The notes under the pieces: generated by a model
What the model saw: the letters and a program-made list of their open reading frames with translations, nothing else
What the model was told of the DNA's origin: nothing
Database searches by the model: none
Program-made: the position numbers and the translations under genes
Assembly (NCBI GenBank): GCA_019359015.1
Contig: JAHHID010000033.1
Span: 1-64,000 of the forward strand
Direction: 5' to 3'
Origin: Spirirestis rafaelensis WJT71-NPBG6
Lineage (GTDB): Bacteria; Cyanobacteriota; Cyanobacteriia; Cyanobacteriales; Nostocaceae
Length of the DNA stretch: 64,000 nt
In this document: positions 24,815 through 33,320 of the stretch, piece after piece
Layout: every line of letters starts with the position of its first letter
Numbering within the stretch: position 1 is the stretch's first letter

Positions 24815-26239
24815 TTAACGTTGAGGATAGACTTCTACAGGAGCGGTTTGTTGTAACCAATCCTTACCTAGCTGTATAGTGACATCAGAACCGAGATTAC
24901 CAGTACTTTCTACTCGTACTTCCCCAAATCCTAAAGAGTTGCGAATCGATTCGGCGCTGTTACCGTCTCCTTGTTGAGCGACGATGTGTGTCACCTCTAG
25001 CGGTTCACTCCAAGGCTTAGATACATAAACGTTGCGATAGCCAGCTTTTTCCAAGCTTCTAATTAAAGGTCGTAGGTTTGAGCGATCGCCACCTGTGCTA
25101 TCCTGAATTGCTATTCGCAATGAACCTGGATCAGTCGATTGTTGCTCATGTGGCGCACCCACATCAAAGTTTTCAGCCATCATAGCAGCGATGCGATCGC
25201 GATTTGGCAACCAATAGCTAGCCTCGTATTCATTCTTATCGCTAAAGCGACCGGGCACCATCAACATTTGCATATTCGAGCGATTTGTTCGCGCTCCATA
25301 ACCTACTAATGCCAATAACTCTTCAACGGTTAAGTTGGTGTCAATATGGTCTTTAACTACGTCGAGAACTTTAGGCAATTGAGCTAGTGTAGCAGGGTTG
25401 AGGCTTTGATCCATCAATGCCCGCATCACTATTTGCTGACGCTGAATCCGACCGATATCACCATTTTCATCATGGCGATAGCGCAACATTTGCAAAACTT
25501 GATCGCCATTTAAATGCTGCTTACCGGCTTTCAAGTTGATGTACAAATGCTGAGAATCATCTTGGTACTTCATATCTTTGGGAACGTAAACCGTAACGCC
25601 TCCCAAGGCATCGATCAGCTTACCAACTCCTAAAACGTTAATTCGCATATAGCGATCAATTCCCACACCGTCTAAGAGATTACTAACGGTTTTCGCAGTT
25701 AAAGCTGGACCGCCGTGAGTATTTGCGGAATTAATTTTTTTAATACCATATCCCTCTATCTCTGTACGGGTATCTCTAGGGACAGAAAGCATAACTAATT
25801 TTTTCTTCTCTGGATCAAATTTGATCAAGAGCATCACATCCGCAAGACCATCAAAGGAATTTACCTGAGGCAAGTACCTGAGATTTTTAGTTTCGGCGGG
25901 AGCGTTTTGAGTATCTGGCGGGAGTACGCTCATTCCCATAACTAATATATTGACAGGGCGAGTTAATTGAGAAAATCGTAGCCCTTGTCCAGAGATGCGA
26001 TCGCTATCAAAAACTGCCGCTTCCTGGGGACTTAACTCTGCTTGCATCAATGGCGTACTCGTTAAAGAGACTGCCAATAGCGCCCCTGCGGTGGCTGACA
26101 CCATCGCAATACCGCTCATCCCCACCCAAAACCACAGCCAGCGTCCTGATTTGGAATTTTTAGAATTATTGTTATTTGTCGAGGGGTTTGTATGGTCTTC
26201 TTGCGCCGAAGTTCTTTGAATGGTCACGGACTTCCTCAC
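24815..26239 (-). CDS. LCP (LytR-CpsA-Psr) family protein with LytR C-terminal domain
   Basis: 474 residues from the GTG at 26239. A cytoplasmic polar N-terminus (Asn/Ser-rich) is followed by one membrane segment (WLWFWVGMSGIAMVSATAGA, about 33-57). The extracytoplasmic LCP catalytic domain has DVMLLIKFDPEKKKLVMLSV with PRDTRTEI, KINSANTHGG and LRYRHDENGDIGRIQRQQ. A LytR_C domain sits near the end (LRIAIQDSTGG, GYRNVYVSKPW). LCP enzymes transfer lipid-linked glycans onto the cell wall. The conserved Arg and Asp residues for pyrophosphate lipid binding are present. Stands alone, convergent with the hydrolase. Confidence 0.92.
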   Translation of the reverse strand: MRKSVTIQRTSAQEDHTNPSTNNNNSKNSKSGRWLWFWVGMSGIAMVSATAGALLAVSLTSTPLMQAELSPQEAAVFDSDRISGQGLRFSQLTRPVNILVMGMSVLPPDTQNAPAETKNLRYLPQVNSFDGLADVMLLIKFDPEKKKLVMLSVPRDTRTEIEGYGIKKINSANTHGGPALTAKTVSNLLDGVGIDRYMRINVLGVGKLIDALGGVTVYVPKDMKYQDDSQHLYINLKAGKQHLNGDQVLQMLRYRHDENGDIGRIQRQQIVMRALMDQSLNPATLAQLPKVLDVVKDHIDTNLTVEELLALVGYGARTNRSNMQMLMVPGRFSDKNEYEASYWLPNRDRIAAMMAENFDVGAPHEQQSTDPGSLRIAIQDSTGGDRSNLRPLIRSLEKAGYRNVYVSKPWSEPLEVTHIVAQQGDGNSAESIRNSLGFGEVRVESTGNLGSDVTIQLGKDWLQQTAPVEVYPQR

Positions 26240-26309
26240 ACTTACTGATAAAACTCGGTAAATTTGTTACTTAAAAGCCGACAAATCAACCCTTGGTCTG
26301 AACAAGCGC

Positions 26310-26518
26310 CAAAAATGGACAGCCCTCTTACAAAGCTTTGAGCGGAGGTTTCCTCCGCTCAAACTTTGCGCTTCTACACAGATTGTCTGTGTTCGCGTTG
26401 GCTTCGCGGAGTCTGTCGCAGACAAGCCTCTCGTTCGCCTTGGTCTTGTGCGATTGAGAAGAGAAGCGTTTTGTAGAGATGCCCCATGAATATTTCAAAA
26501 CAAGGCTGTCCATTTTTG
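26310..26518. mobile_element. 209-bp MITE-like element (copy 1)
   Basis: Perfect 15-bp terminal inverted repeats CAAAAATGGACAGCC (26310-26324) and its complement (26504-26518). The interior has a strong TTGAGCGGAGG/CCTCCGCTCAA hairpin and the words GCCTCTCGT (26426) and AGAAGAGAAG (26457). No coding capacity. A sister element with TGGTCAGCC ends and the same internal words lies at 54751-54941. No target-site duplication was obvious. The 240 bp to the right, up to the next gene, are AT-rich with nothing recognised. Confidence 0.7.
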
Positions 26519-26750
26519 TCTATTTTTTATGAAACCCATAATAGCTAACCCTTAATTATCAGTGCTAACTTTTCTGGTTTAGTGTTAACCAAAACACTTA
26601 TAGCAGTATTTCTCCATCTTTTCGGCAAATCCGGAGACGTTTTCTTGAAGTATGGCAACATTAAACCAGATTTGACTAGACTTGTTGGTAAAAAATGTGT
26701 AGTTCTTAAAAATACACGTTTAAATACGGGGTAGCGGATTGAATACTAAA

Positions 26751-27182
26751 TTAAGACAAATATTTATTAGTAACTCGGTTGGCAAAACGACTAAACCCTG
26801 GTAAACGATTAGATTTGCCTTGAACTGTACAAACAATTAACCAGGTACTAACTAAAAAGTAGCCAGAAGTGAGAAAGCTATTGAGCAGCAGTAGACGCAA
26901 GCTGAAAAATTCTCCAGTTGCTGCTCCGGTTTCTAACAATAGATGCCCCAAAAGCCAGGTAAGTGCCAGAGTAATTGACAGACGACTAACATTAAGTTGT
27001 TCCCGACTGCCTTGGCGACGATAGAGAGTCCATAACGAGGGGAAAAACCCGATGACAGGAACTAAATATAAAATTAAAGGCAAGGGAGAAATGTTGGCAT
27101 CCTCGCTGGGGATGAAATATAAGGCTGATTTTTCATGACTTTCTAGGGCAGATGATGAGTCAATTGGTTCAAAATTATTCAT
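26751..27182 (-). CDS. Conserved hypothetical membrane protein
   Basis: 143 residues, family not recognised by name. Three hydrophobic segments: LPLILYLVPVIGFFPSLWTL (about 34-53), LSITLALTWLLGHLLLETG (about 67-85) and LLLLNSFLTSGYFLVSTWLI (about 96-116). It has a polar, acidic N-terminus and a basic C-terminus. The YRRQGSREQLNVSRLS loop between segments 1 and 2 looks conserved-type. Divergently arranged with the AI-2E-family permease gene, about 110 bp apart. It might be a small accessory membrane protein; no function can be stated. Confidence 0.65.
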   Translation of the reverse strand: MNNFEPIDSSSALESHEKSALYFIPSEDANISPLPLILYLVPVIGFFPSLWTLYRRQGSREQLNVSRLSITLALTWLLGHLLLETGAATGEFFSLRLLLLNSFLTSGYFLVSTWLIVCTVQGKSNRLPGFSRFANRVTNKYLS

Positions 27183-27291
27183 TTGGGTAAGTGCAATCCT
27201 AAACTAGAGAGATGTATGTCGGTCGTGTAGTCATAGATAATAAGTTGTAAAGAATGATTTAATTTAGTTTTATCCCGCAATCGGTTGTCAT

Positions 27292-28464
27292 ATGCAGACA
27301 CGCAAGCTTCTCAACTGGTGGCAAACACTAAAACCAATAGCTCGAATCGGTGCGATCGCGCTGTTCGCTCCGCTACTTGTTCTTAATGGCTGGGCGATTT
27401 CGGCAATATTTGATTACTTCCACTCGCTAATAGTCATTTTAGTCGCAGCCTCAGTGCTAGCATTTCTGCTCAACTATCCTGTGAGTTGGATGCAGCGTCA
27501 AGGTGCCAGACGTGAGCAAGTTGCTATTTTGGTGTTTTTAGTTGCCTTATCAATTTTATTGGCATTGGGTGTAACGCTGATTCCACTAGCTTTCACGCAA
27601 GCTCAACAACTCGTTGCGCGTTTACCGGAGTTAATTGACTCTGGACGTTCTCAATTAATGTTATTGAATGAGAAAGCAGATACTTTAGGTTTACCAATTA
27701 ACCTGGATGCTTTAGTAGTGCAAATCAACGATCGCGTCAAGGGACAATTACAGGCGATCGCCGGACAAGTCCTAAATCTAGCTGTAGTTACACTCACTAG
27801 CCTGCTAGACTTTCTCTTGACAATGGTTTTGACTTTCTATCTGTTGCAGCATGGCGATGAACTCTGGCAAAGTTTGGTAGATTGGTTGCCTATTAGATTC
27901 CGAGAGCCTTTTTCTAATACAGTTCGCCTTAGCTTTCAAAATTTCTTTATCACTCAGTTGATTATCTCAACTTGTATGGCTTCAGCCCTTATACCGACTT
28001 TTCTGTGGCTGAAAGTGCCATTTGGTTTGCTGTTTGGCTTAACTATTGGCATTATGGCTCTCATCCCTTATGGCGGTTCTGTAGGTATCGCCTTAACTAC
28101 ATTACTAGTAGCTTTACAAGATTTCTCGATGGGGGTGAGGGTATTGATTGCAGCGGTAATTGTACAACAAATTCTAGAAAACTTGATTGCTCCGCGAATT
28201 TTAGGGAGTTTTACTGGTTTAAATCCAGTTTGGCTGCTGGTTTCGGTTTTGACAGGTGCCAGAGTCGGTGGGTTGCTAGGTGTAATTTTAGCAGTCCCAA
28301 GTGCGGTTGTGATTAAGACGGCTTTAAGCGCTCTGCGTCCTGGAGTTGGTAGCGATACTGAAGCGCTTGCTTCTAACGAAGAGGTAAATGCACTTGCTGG
28401 TCAAGAAGAAAGTTCTAAAGCTGAGTCAAAAAATCTAAGTGTTTCTGAAGCCACATTGCCTTAA
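27292..28464 (+). CDS. AI-2E family transporter (PF01594-type permease)
   Basis: 390 residues with about eight membrane segments. The typical AI-2E exporter layout is present: two early helices (IFDYFHSLIVILVAASVLAF), a long amphipathic middle region (LPELIDSGRSQLMLLNEKAD), and the C-terminal signature TIGIMALIPYGGSVGIALTT then LIAPRILGSFTGLNPVWLLV. Members export autoinducers, ions or small molecules, and many cyanobacterial copies have no known cargo. The C-terminal 35 residues are polar and Glu/Ser-rich. Full length. Confidence 0.9.
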   Translation: MQTRKLLNWWQTLKPIARIGAIALFAPLLVLNGWAISAIFDYFHSLIVILVAASVLAFLLNYPVSWMQRQGARREQVAILVFLVALSILLALGVTLIPLAFTQAQQLVARLPELIDSGRSQLMLLNEKADTLGLPINLDALVVQINDRVKGQLQAIAGQVLNLAVVTLTSLLDFLLTMVLTFYLLQHGDELWQSLVDWLPIRFREPFSNTVRLSFQNFFITQLIISTCMASALIPTFLWLKVPFGLLFGLTIGIMALIPYGGSVGIALTTLLVALQDFSMGVRVLIAAVIVQQILENLIAPRILGSFTGLNPVWLLVSVLTGARVGGLLGVILAVPSAVVIKTALSALRPGVGSDTEALASNEEVNALAGQEESSKAESKNLSVSEATLP

Positions 28465-28518
28465 GCTAGTCACCCTAACTCAAAATTCTTTTCTTAATGC
28501 CTGAATGGGTGAATTGTT

Positions 28519-29838
28519 TTACTGTGGCTCGACAATTGAACCCATAAATAAAACGCTACCTGTTTGATTATCCCTTACCGCACAGAAAAACGGGCGGTCA
28601 ACAATCATCCGGAATGGCTTTGGTTTCTCGACCGCTGAAGTTGCTACTATCCCCACAGAAGTCGCTGCTGTTGCTTCAGTACCTTCTTCATTTACCTCAA
28701 TAAAAGTTTTATGTTTAACTTGGCTCATGGCGAGATTTTTACCCATAGCAGAAAAATTCGCTCTCGCGCTGAAAGCTTCTCCCATGCCTAAACTGCTAAG
28801 GGCATCGTTGAGTGTAATGTCATAATTCATTTTAAAGCGGGGCAAACGAACAAATCCTTCTTGTTTGCTAAACTGAGCCATCCATTTTTCCCAGTTTTCA
28901 GAATTCAAGTTTTGATAAAAGGCTTCTGAGTTATTCTGTTTCGGCAAGAAGACATAAAAGCTGATTTTACCGTCTTTGCCGTAAGGTAAATTTACTGCTT
29001 GAAATTGTTCATTTTCCAAGTATCTGTAGTCACCCGTTTGCGACATCATCGGGTGCTGCTTTTGCTTGTCAGATGCTATGTAAAAGGGATATTCAGCGGT
29101 TTGGTTTTTGTCAAATTCGCTCTTCCAGTTGCCTTTGAAGTAGATGGCGTTAATCAGAAATAATACTTGCGAAGGTTCAATTGCTTCTACTATTTTGTTG
29201 ATTTTGCCGCGTGTGTTCTCATTTACCCAAGTGTTGATTACACCTGATGAACGGGAGTCTTTAAAGTCCAAATTTGTGACTTTAGCTTTGTAAAAATCCC
29301 TATTTCTCTGGATAAATTCTGATTTAAAACTAGTATTTTTGTTTGCCCAAAGCGAGTTAGCAATTGTTAGCTGCACTTTTGGGTCGGGATTTTCTAAAAG
29401 TGCTTTTAAAGCGGCGTTAGAAGAGTTTATTTCTTCTAAACTCATCCCTTGTAACTCTAATGCTTTCGCCATTCCTTGCTGGGTGGAACCACTAGCACCA
29501 TTGTATGTCATGGCGAGAGCGATCGCTACACTCGATGGGGAAACAAAAATGTTATCTTTGCTATCCTTTTTGAAAATTTCTGAAAATAGTTTGAAACCAA
29601 ATTTTGTATTAGCCGCAACGACTTTTGTATCAAGTGTGGCTGTTTTTTTTGGTAATGGTGATTCTGTCGGTAAGGGAGATTTCGCCAGCGCACTTGTACT
29701 GCCGTTGACCTGAGAGCATCCTAATACACCCATAAGCATAACGCCTGCTGCTGCCAGAACATAACGTCTACCCAAGCGCACACCATAGCGTCTTTGTAGG
29801 AAATTTTCTTTCGCAGTATTAAATTTTTGTCGATGCAT
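28519..29838 (-). CDS. Serpin (inhibitory-type), probable lipoprotein
   Basis: 439 residues. An N-terminal hydrophobic stretch ends in a lipobox-like GVLGCSQ (about 35-41), so it is probably anchored outside the cytoplasm. The serpin fold is clear: FVSPSSVAIALAMTYNGASG, ANSLWANKNTSF, VNTWVNENTRGKINKIVE and LINAIYFKGNWKSEF. The hinge and reactive loop EVNEEGTEATAATSVG has small residues at P15-P9, as in inhibitory serpins. Counting from the hinge Gly (P15) puts P1-P1' at Thr-Ser in GIVATSAVE. The C-terminal signature is DRPFFCAVRDNQTGSVLFMG. It lies downstream of a subtilase on the same strand. Confidence 0.95.
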   Translation of the reverse strand: MHRQKFNTAKENFLQRRYGVRLGRRYVLAAAGVMLMGVLGCSQVNGSTSALAKSPLPTESPLPKKTATLDTKVVAANTKFGFKLFSEIFKKDSKDNIFVSPSSVAIALAMTYNGASGSTQQGMAKALELQGMSLEEINSSNAALKALLENPDPKVQLTIANSLWANKNTSFKSEFIQRNRDFYKAKVTNLDFKDSRSSGVINTWVNENTRGKINKIVEAIEPSQVLFLINAIYFKGNWKSEFDKNQTAEYPFYIASDKQKQHPMMSQTGDYRYLENEQFQAVNLPYGKDGKISFYVFLPKQNNSEAFYQNLNSENWEKWMAQFSKQEGFVRLPRFKMNYDITLNDALSSLGMGEAFSARANFSAMGKNLAMSQVKHKTFIEVNEEGTEATAATSVGIVATSAVEKPKPFRMIVDRPFFCAVRDNQTGSVLFMGSIVEPQ

Positions 29839-30470
29839 TCCTCTACCTCACTCGCCAAATATTTTTTGTAAGCTGTCTGTCAAGATTGACCATTATTATG
29901 TGTCAATTGTTAACTATCGCATTAAAAAGAATAAAAATATAGGGCGGTTACAGTTTTTGTAACAGCTAAGTAATTGATAGGAATTAAACATAACTTGTAA
30001 GTTATGCTACTTATTAATTATTCATTAAGTAGACAATGCAGATCTATGGTAAATCAGCTTTATTTTTACGGATTTTATGCTTTTTTTGAAGTTGTATTTT
30101 AAACTACGAAATGACAAAACAAACTAGTTATTTTTGATCGTGGTAATAAATAAATCTGATAATGATCTTATGGATTCTTGGCTTTCTGCTCATGTGCCGG
30201 GAATTTTATTTGAAAATGATGTCTGCGATACAAATAGGGGCACGCTAGCAATGGAAATTGAAAATTAGCAATAAAGCTAAATCTCTTTCTCATGCCCCGT
30301 GACGGCAGGTACGCCGCTGCTGGGAAAGCATGAGCGGCAGTCGAGGAAATGGGGAGCCAGTGCGATGGACGGGTTGCCACAGCAGGTGCTACAACGGTCG
30401 TGTTCCTCCGCAAGGCGCTGCCGACGCTTACGCGTTGCCTCCCCCATGCCCATTAATCATTGCCCAACTT
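29839..30470. other. Intergenic region between subtilase and serpin
   Basis: About 630 bp. The left half is AT-rich and presumably carries the serpin promoter. The right half (30280-30450) is GC-richer and made of imperfect palindromic words (for example GCAGGTACGCCGCTGCT, AAGGCGCTGCCGACGCTTACGCG), typical of cyanobacterial intergenic repeats. No gene is supported; a frame at 30168-30413 runs through the repeats and is not called. Confidence 0.4.
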
Positions 30471-32063
30471 TTATTTAGTAGATACACCCCACCAAGCTAA
30501 AGCAAAAGGCTGAACAGCTTCGTTTACCTTTTGGCGAAACTGGACGCGGATTTTATAATTCCCGGTAGCCGGAACAGGGCAGAAGATGTGTTCTACACTA
30601 TCAACAGAGCTGATGGAGGAGCAAACCGCACCTGCATTAGAATCTTTTGCATCAGCTTTGACTAGATATAAGTCGAGATTGTTCAAACCGCGATCGCGAA
30701 AACTCTCACCGACATCAAATAACTTGTTTTGATTTTTATCCTCTAGTTCTACCAGCCGATCCCAAGCGAGAGTGACAGCAACAAAACTTCCTTGTACTAA
30801 TGGCTTGGCTAAGGTATAATCCACAGATGCCCCAGCATCTAATGTCTGATAATCCCAACCAATTGCAGGCACGGTAGCGGATGGACTCCATTGACCAAAG
30901 CTAAATTGCTGGTAAGCACGAAACGCATTTAAATGACCCGCTCCCATTTGCGGATCAAGGGGAATGTTTGGATCGCTATAAGCTAATGATCTCAGCCAGT
31001 CGCCATTTTGTTTATCAATTAGCGTCCGGCTCATTCCCAATCGCAAGCCATTACCAGTATCTTGAATCTTGTCTGCGGAATTTAGCAATACGGCTTTCAT
31101 TACTTCATGACGGCGAGAGGCTATGCTCCAGTTGGGTTGTTTTGTTCGCATTTGTTTGTCGCCAAATTCCTGCAACAACGCAATAGTAGCTGTAAGGTGA
31201 GGCGCGGCAAAACTCGTACCCGTGACTTTGTTGAGTTTGCCATCTGGATTGAACAAAGGAATGTTACTCCCAGGAGCAACTAAACTAATAGAAGGACGCC
31301 CATCAACATTAAACTCCTTTCCTGCTAGCCGAGCTGCCGCTCCCTCGTTAGCAGCAGCCAAATTAGAAACGTCAACTTTATTAAAAATATTTCCTTTGCG
31401 GGAAGAAAACGCAACGTTCATTGCATTAAAATTGTCTGTAGGAATAGGAATGCCCCCTTTACCCTGGTTGCCAGCGATCGCATACACAACATCATGAACC
31501 CGACTAGACCAGTCAATACATAATGTTAGTAATGCGTTACCGTCTAAACTCGCTTCCGGTCGAGGATCGCGGTTGAGAGGTTCACCAAAACTAAAGTTTA
31601 TGGCGCGGATATCGCCACCATTTTGCATAGCTATGTGCTGCGCGGATAAACACTCTTCTGGCTGACCCATGTTTTTTGTCGAACCTACCGCAGATGAATA
31701 CAACCGCGCTCCTGGAGCTATTCCCGGCAAGCCTTTGTCTCGGCTGACCATCACACCAGCCACATTGTAAGCGTGCGGGTCTACACCACTATTTGATTTC
31801 GCAGGTCCATTCCGTAAAAATACTCCTGCTAAAGATACTAATGCATTTTTAGATACCGCTTTATCCCAGCCGAACTTTCCCGGACGCCCAATTTCCACTT
31901 GACCAATAGCAATCTTGCGACCAGTTAAGTTATATGGAGCTTTTTGTAATCTAAGAGCATCAATACCATTAGTACCGATGGAAGTAGCTATAGCAGCGAG
32001 TGCCGGCGCACCGAGACAAGAAGTACCCAATCCCCAAATTATCCAGGTAAATTTTTTGACCAT
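30471..32063 (-). CDS. Secreted S8-family (subtilisin-like) serine protease, unusual acidic position
   Basis: 530 residues. A signal peptide (WIIWGLGTSCLGAPALAAIA, cleavage near AAIA) indicates export. The S8 domain shows the His block DPHAYNVAGVMVSRDKGLPG, the oxyanion Asn region YAIAGNQGKGG and the Ser block VTGTSFAAPHLTATIAL. Where the catalytic Asp motif (VxDTG) is expected the protein has IAIGQVEIGRPG, with Glu. A C-terminal beta-rich domain (about 400-530, GASVDYTLAKPLVQGSFVAV) follows. It may use Glu in place of Asp, another Asp, or be a specialised variant. Located upstream of the serpin gene, same direction. Confidence 0.85.
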   Translation of the reverse strand: MVKKFTWIIWGLGTSCLGAPALAAIATSIGTNGIDALRLQKAPYNLTGRKIAIGQVEIGRPGKFGWDKAVSKNALVSLAGVFLRNGPAKSNSGVDPHAYNVAGVMVSRDKGLPGIAPGARLYSSAVGSTKNMGQPEECLSAQHIAMQNGGDIRAINFSFGEPLNRDPRPEASLDGNALLTLCIDWSSRVHDVVYAIAGNQGKGGIPIPTDNFNAMNVAFSSRKGNIFNKVDVSNLAAANEGAAARLAGKEFNVDGRPSISLVAPGSNIPLFNPDGKLNKVTGTSFAAPHLTATIALLQEFGDKQMRTKQPNWSIASRRHEVMKAVLLNSADKIQDTGNGLRLGMSRTLIDKQNGDWLRSLAYSDPNIPLDPQMGAGHLNAFRAYQQFSFGQWSPSATVPAIGWDYQTLDAGASVDYTLAKPLVQGSFVAVTLAWDRLVELEDKNQNKLFDVGESFRDRGLNNLDLYLVKADAKDSNAGAVCSSISSVDSVEHIFCPVPATGNYKIRVQFRQKVNEAVQPFALAWWGVSTK

Positions 32064-32071
32064 TGTCAGTC

Positions 32072-32106
32072 TTAGTTGTTAGTTGTTAGTTGTTAGTTGT
32101 TAGTTG
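32072..32106. repeat. TTAGTTG heptamer array, five perfect copies
   Basis: Exactly five tandem copies of TTAGTTG (35 bp) lie 8 bp upstream of the subtilase start codon, between the gene and its promoter. This is another STRR family. Because it sits in the probable 5' leader, copy number could affect expression. Confidence 0.9.
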
Positions 32107-32149
32107 ATGGGAATTGGGTAATTTGAGGAGGGGTAAAGGGTAAGAAAGA

Positions 32150-32245
32150 AGAAATATTTTCCCCTGCTTCCCCTGCAACCCAAGCGCTCCCCCTGCTTCC
32201 CCACTTCCCCACTTCCCCACTTCCCCACTCCCCACTCCCGCGCGC
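32150..32245. repeat. CCCCACTT-type tandem repeats
   Basis: Degenerate units CCCCTGCTT and CCCCACTT, with three to four adjoining CCCCACTT copies near 32195-32230, then CCCCACTCCC. Low-complexity repeat between the divergent subtilase and rpe genes. Confidence 0.7.
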
Positions 32246-32322
32246 GGGATCAAATCTGTGAGCGCTGGCTCAAGATTTTGTTACAATGCTTACAGACGAG
32301 GACGCTTAACAAGCCACTACCC

Positions 32323-33030
32323 ATGACCCAAAACCTATCTAAAAAGCCGATTGTAATTGCCCCATCTATCTTATCAGCCGATTTTAGTCGTCTTGGAGAC
32401 GAAATTCGCGCCGTAGACGCGGCTGGAGCAGATTGGATTCATGTTGATGTAATGGACGGTCGTTTTGTACCTAATATTACGATAGGTCCTCTGGTTGTGG
32501 AGGCGATTCGTCCGGTGACGACAAAGCCTCTGGATGTCCACTTGATGATTGTGGAACCAGAAAAGTATGTTGAAGACTTTGCGAAAGCAGGGGCTGATCA
32601 CATCTACGTTCATGCAGAACACAATGCTTCCCCTCACCTGCACCGTACCTTGGGGCAAATCAAAGAGCTTGGAAAGAAAGCTGGTGTTGTACTCAACCCT
32701 GGTACCCCTCTAGAGCTAATTGAATATTCCTTGGAACTGTGCGATTTAGTGTTAATTATGAGCGTTAACCCCGGCTTTGGCGGTCAAAGCTTTATTCCTG
32801 GAGTCGTACCGAAAATCCGCAAGCTGCGCTCCATGTGCGATGAACGCGGTTTAGACCCCTGGATTGAAGTGGATGGGGGACTGAAGGCTAATAACACTTG
32901 GCAGGTTTTGGAAGCTGGAGCAAATGCGATCGTTGCTGGTTCAGCTGTGTTTAACGCTCCTGATTATGCTGAGGCTATTACCGCTATTCGTAACAGTAAG
33001 CGTCCTTCGCCAGAACTAGCAAAAGTCTAG
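32323..33030 (+). CDS. rpe: Ribulose-phosphate 3-epimerase
   Basis: 235 residues from the ATG at 32323; an ATG 15 codons upstream adds an unlikely extension. TIM-barrel signatures: [75 protein letters not shown] and [11 protein letters not shown], with the metal-binding His and Asp residues present. It interconverts ribulose-5-phosphate and xylulose-5-phosphate in the Calvin cycle and pentose phosphate pathway. A strong terminator follows. Confidence 0.97.
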   Translation: MTQNLSKKPIVIAPSILSADFSRLGDEIRAVDAAGADWIHVDVMDGRFVPNITIGPLVVEAIRPVTTKPLDVHLMIVEPEKYVEDFAKAGADHIYVHAEHNASPHLHRTLGQIKELGKKAGVVLNPGTPLELIEYSLELCDLVLIMSVNPGFGGQSFIPGVVPKIRKLRSMCDERGLDPWIEVDGGLKANNTWQVLEAGANAIVAGSAVFNAPDYAEAITAIRNSKRPSPELAKV

Positions 33031-33055
33031 TTTAATGATTCAATGATGTTGGAAG

Positions 33056-33082
33056 CCCCAACCTGCTTCGCCGAGGTTGGGG
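33056..33082 (+). terminator. Rho-independent-type terminator of rpe
   Basis: Perfect 9-bp GC-rich arms CCCCAACCT (33056-33064) and AGGTTGGGG (33074-33082) with a 9-base loop, followed by TATTTC. It starts 26 bp after the rpe stop. Confidence 0.8.
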
Positions 33083-33320
33083 TATTTCACTAGGTTCTGA
33101 ATAATTAGAGGCGTGTTGAAATTTATTCAATACGCTTTTTTGATTTAATGTTAAATGTGTCGGGAGTGACTAACACCTTAGAAGGGTGCGGCGTTGTTGT
33201 GCGTACAAAGGCTGGGTAGGCAGGCTCAAATCTTCATATTCTACGGAGGTCGGCTTTGTACTTATAGCCCTACGCTTCTAACCTGTGGGGTATTTTGTAC
33301 ATTTTGGATGCTCATGTTAA

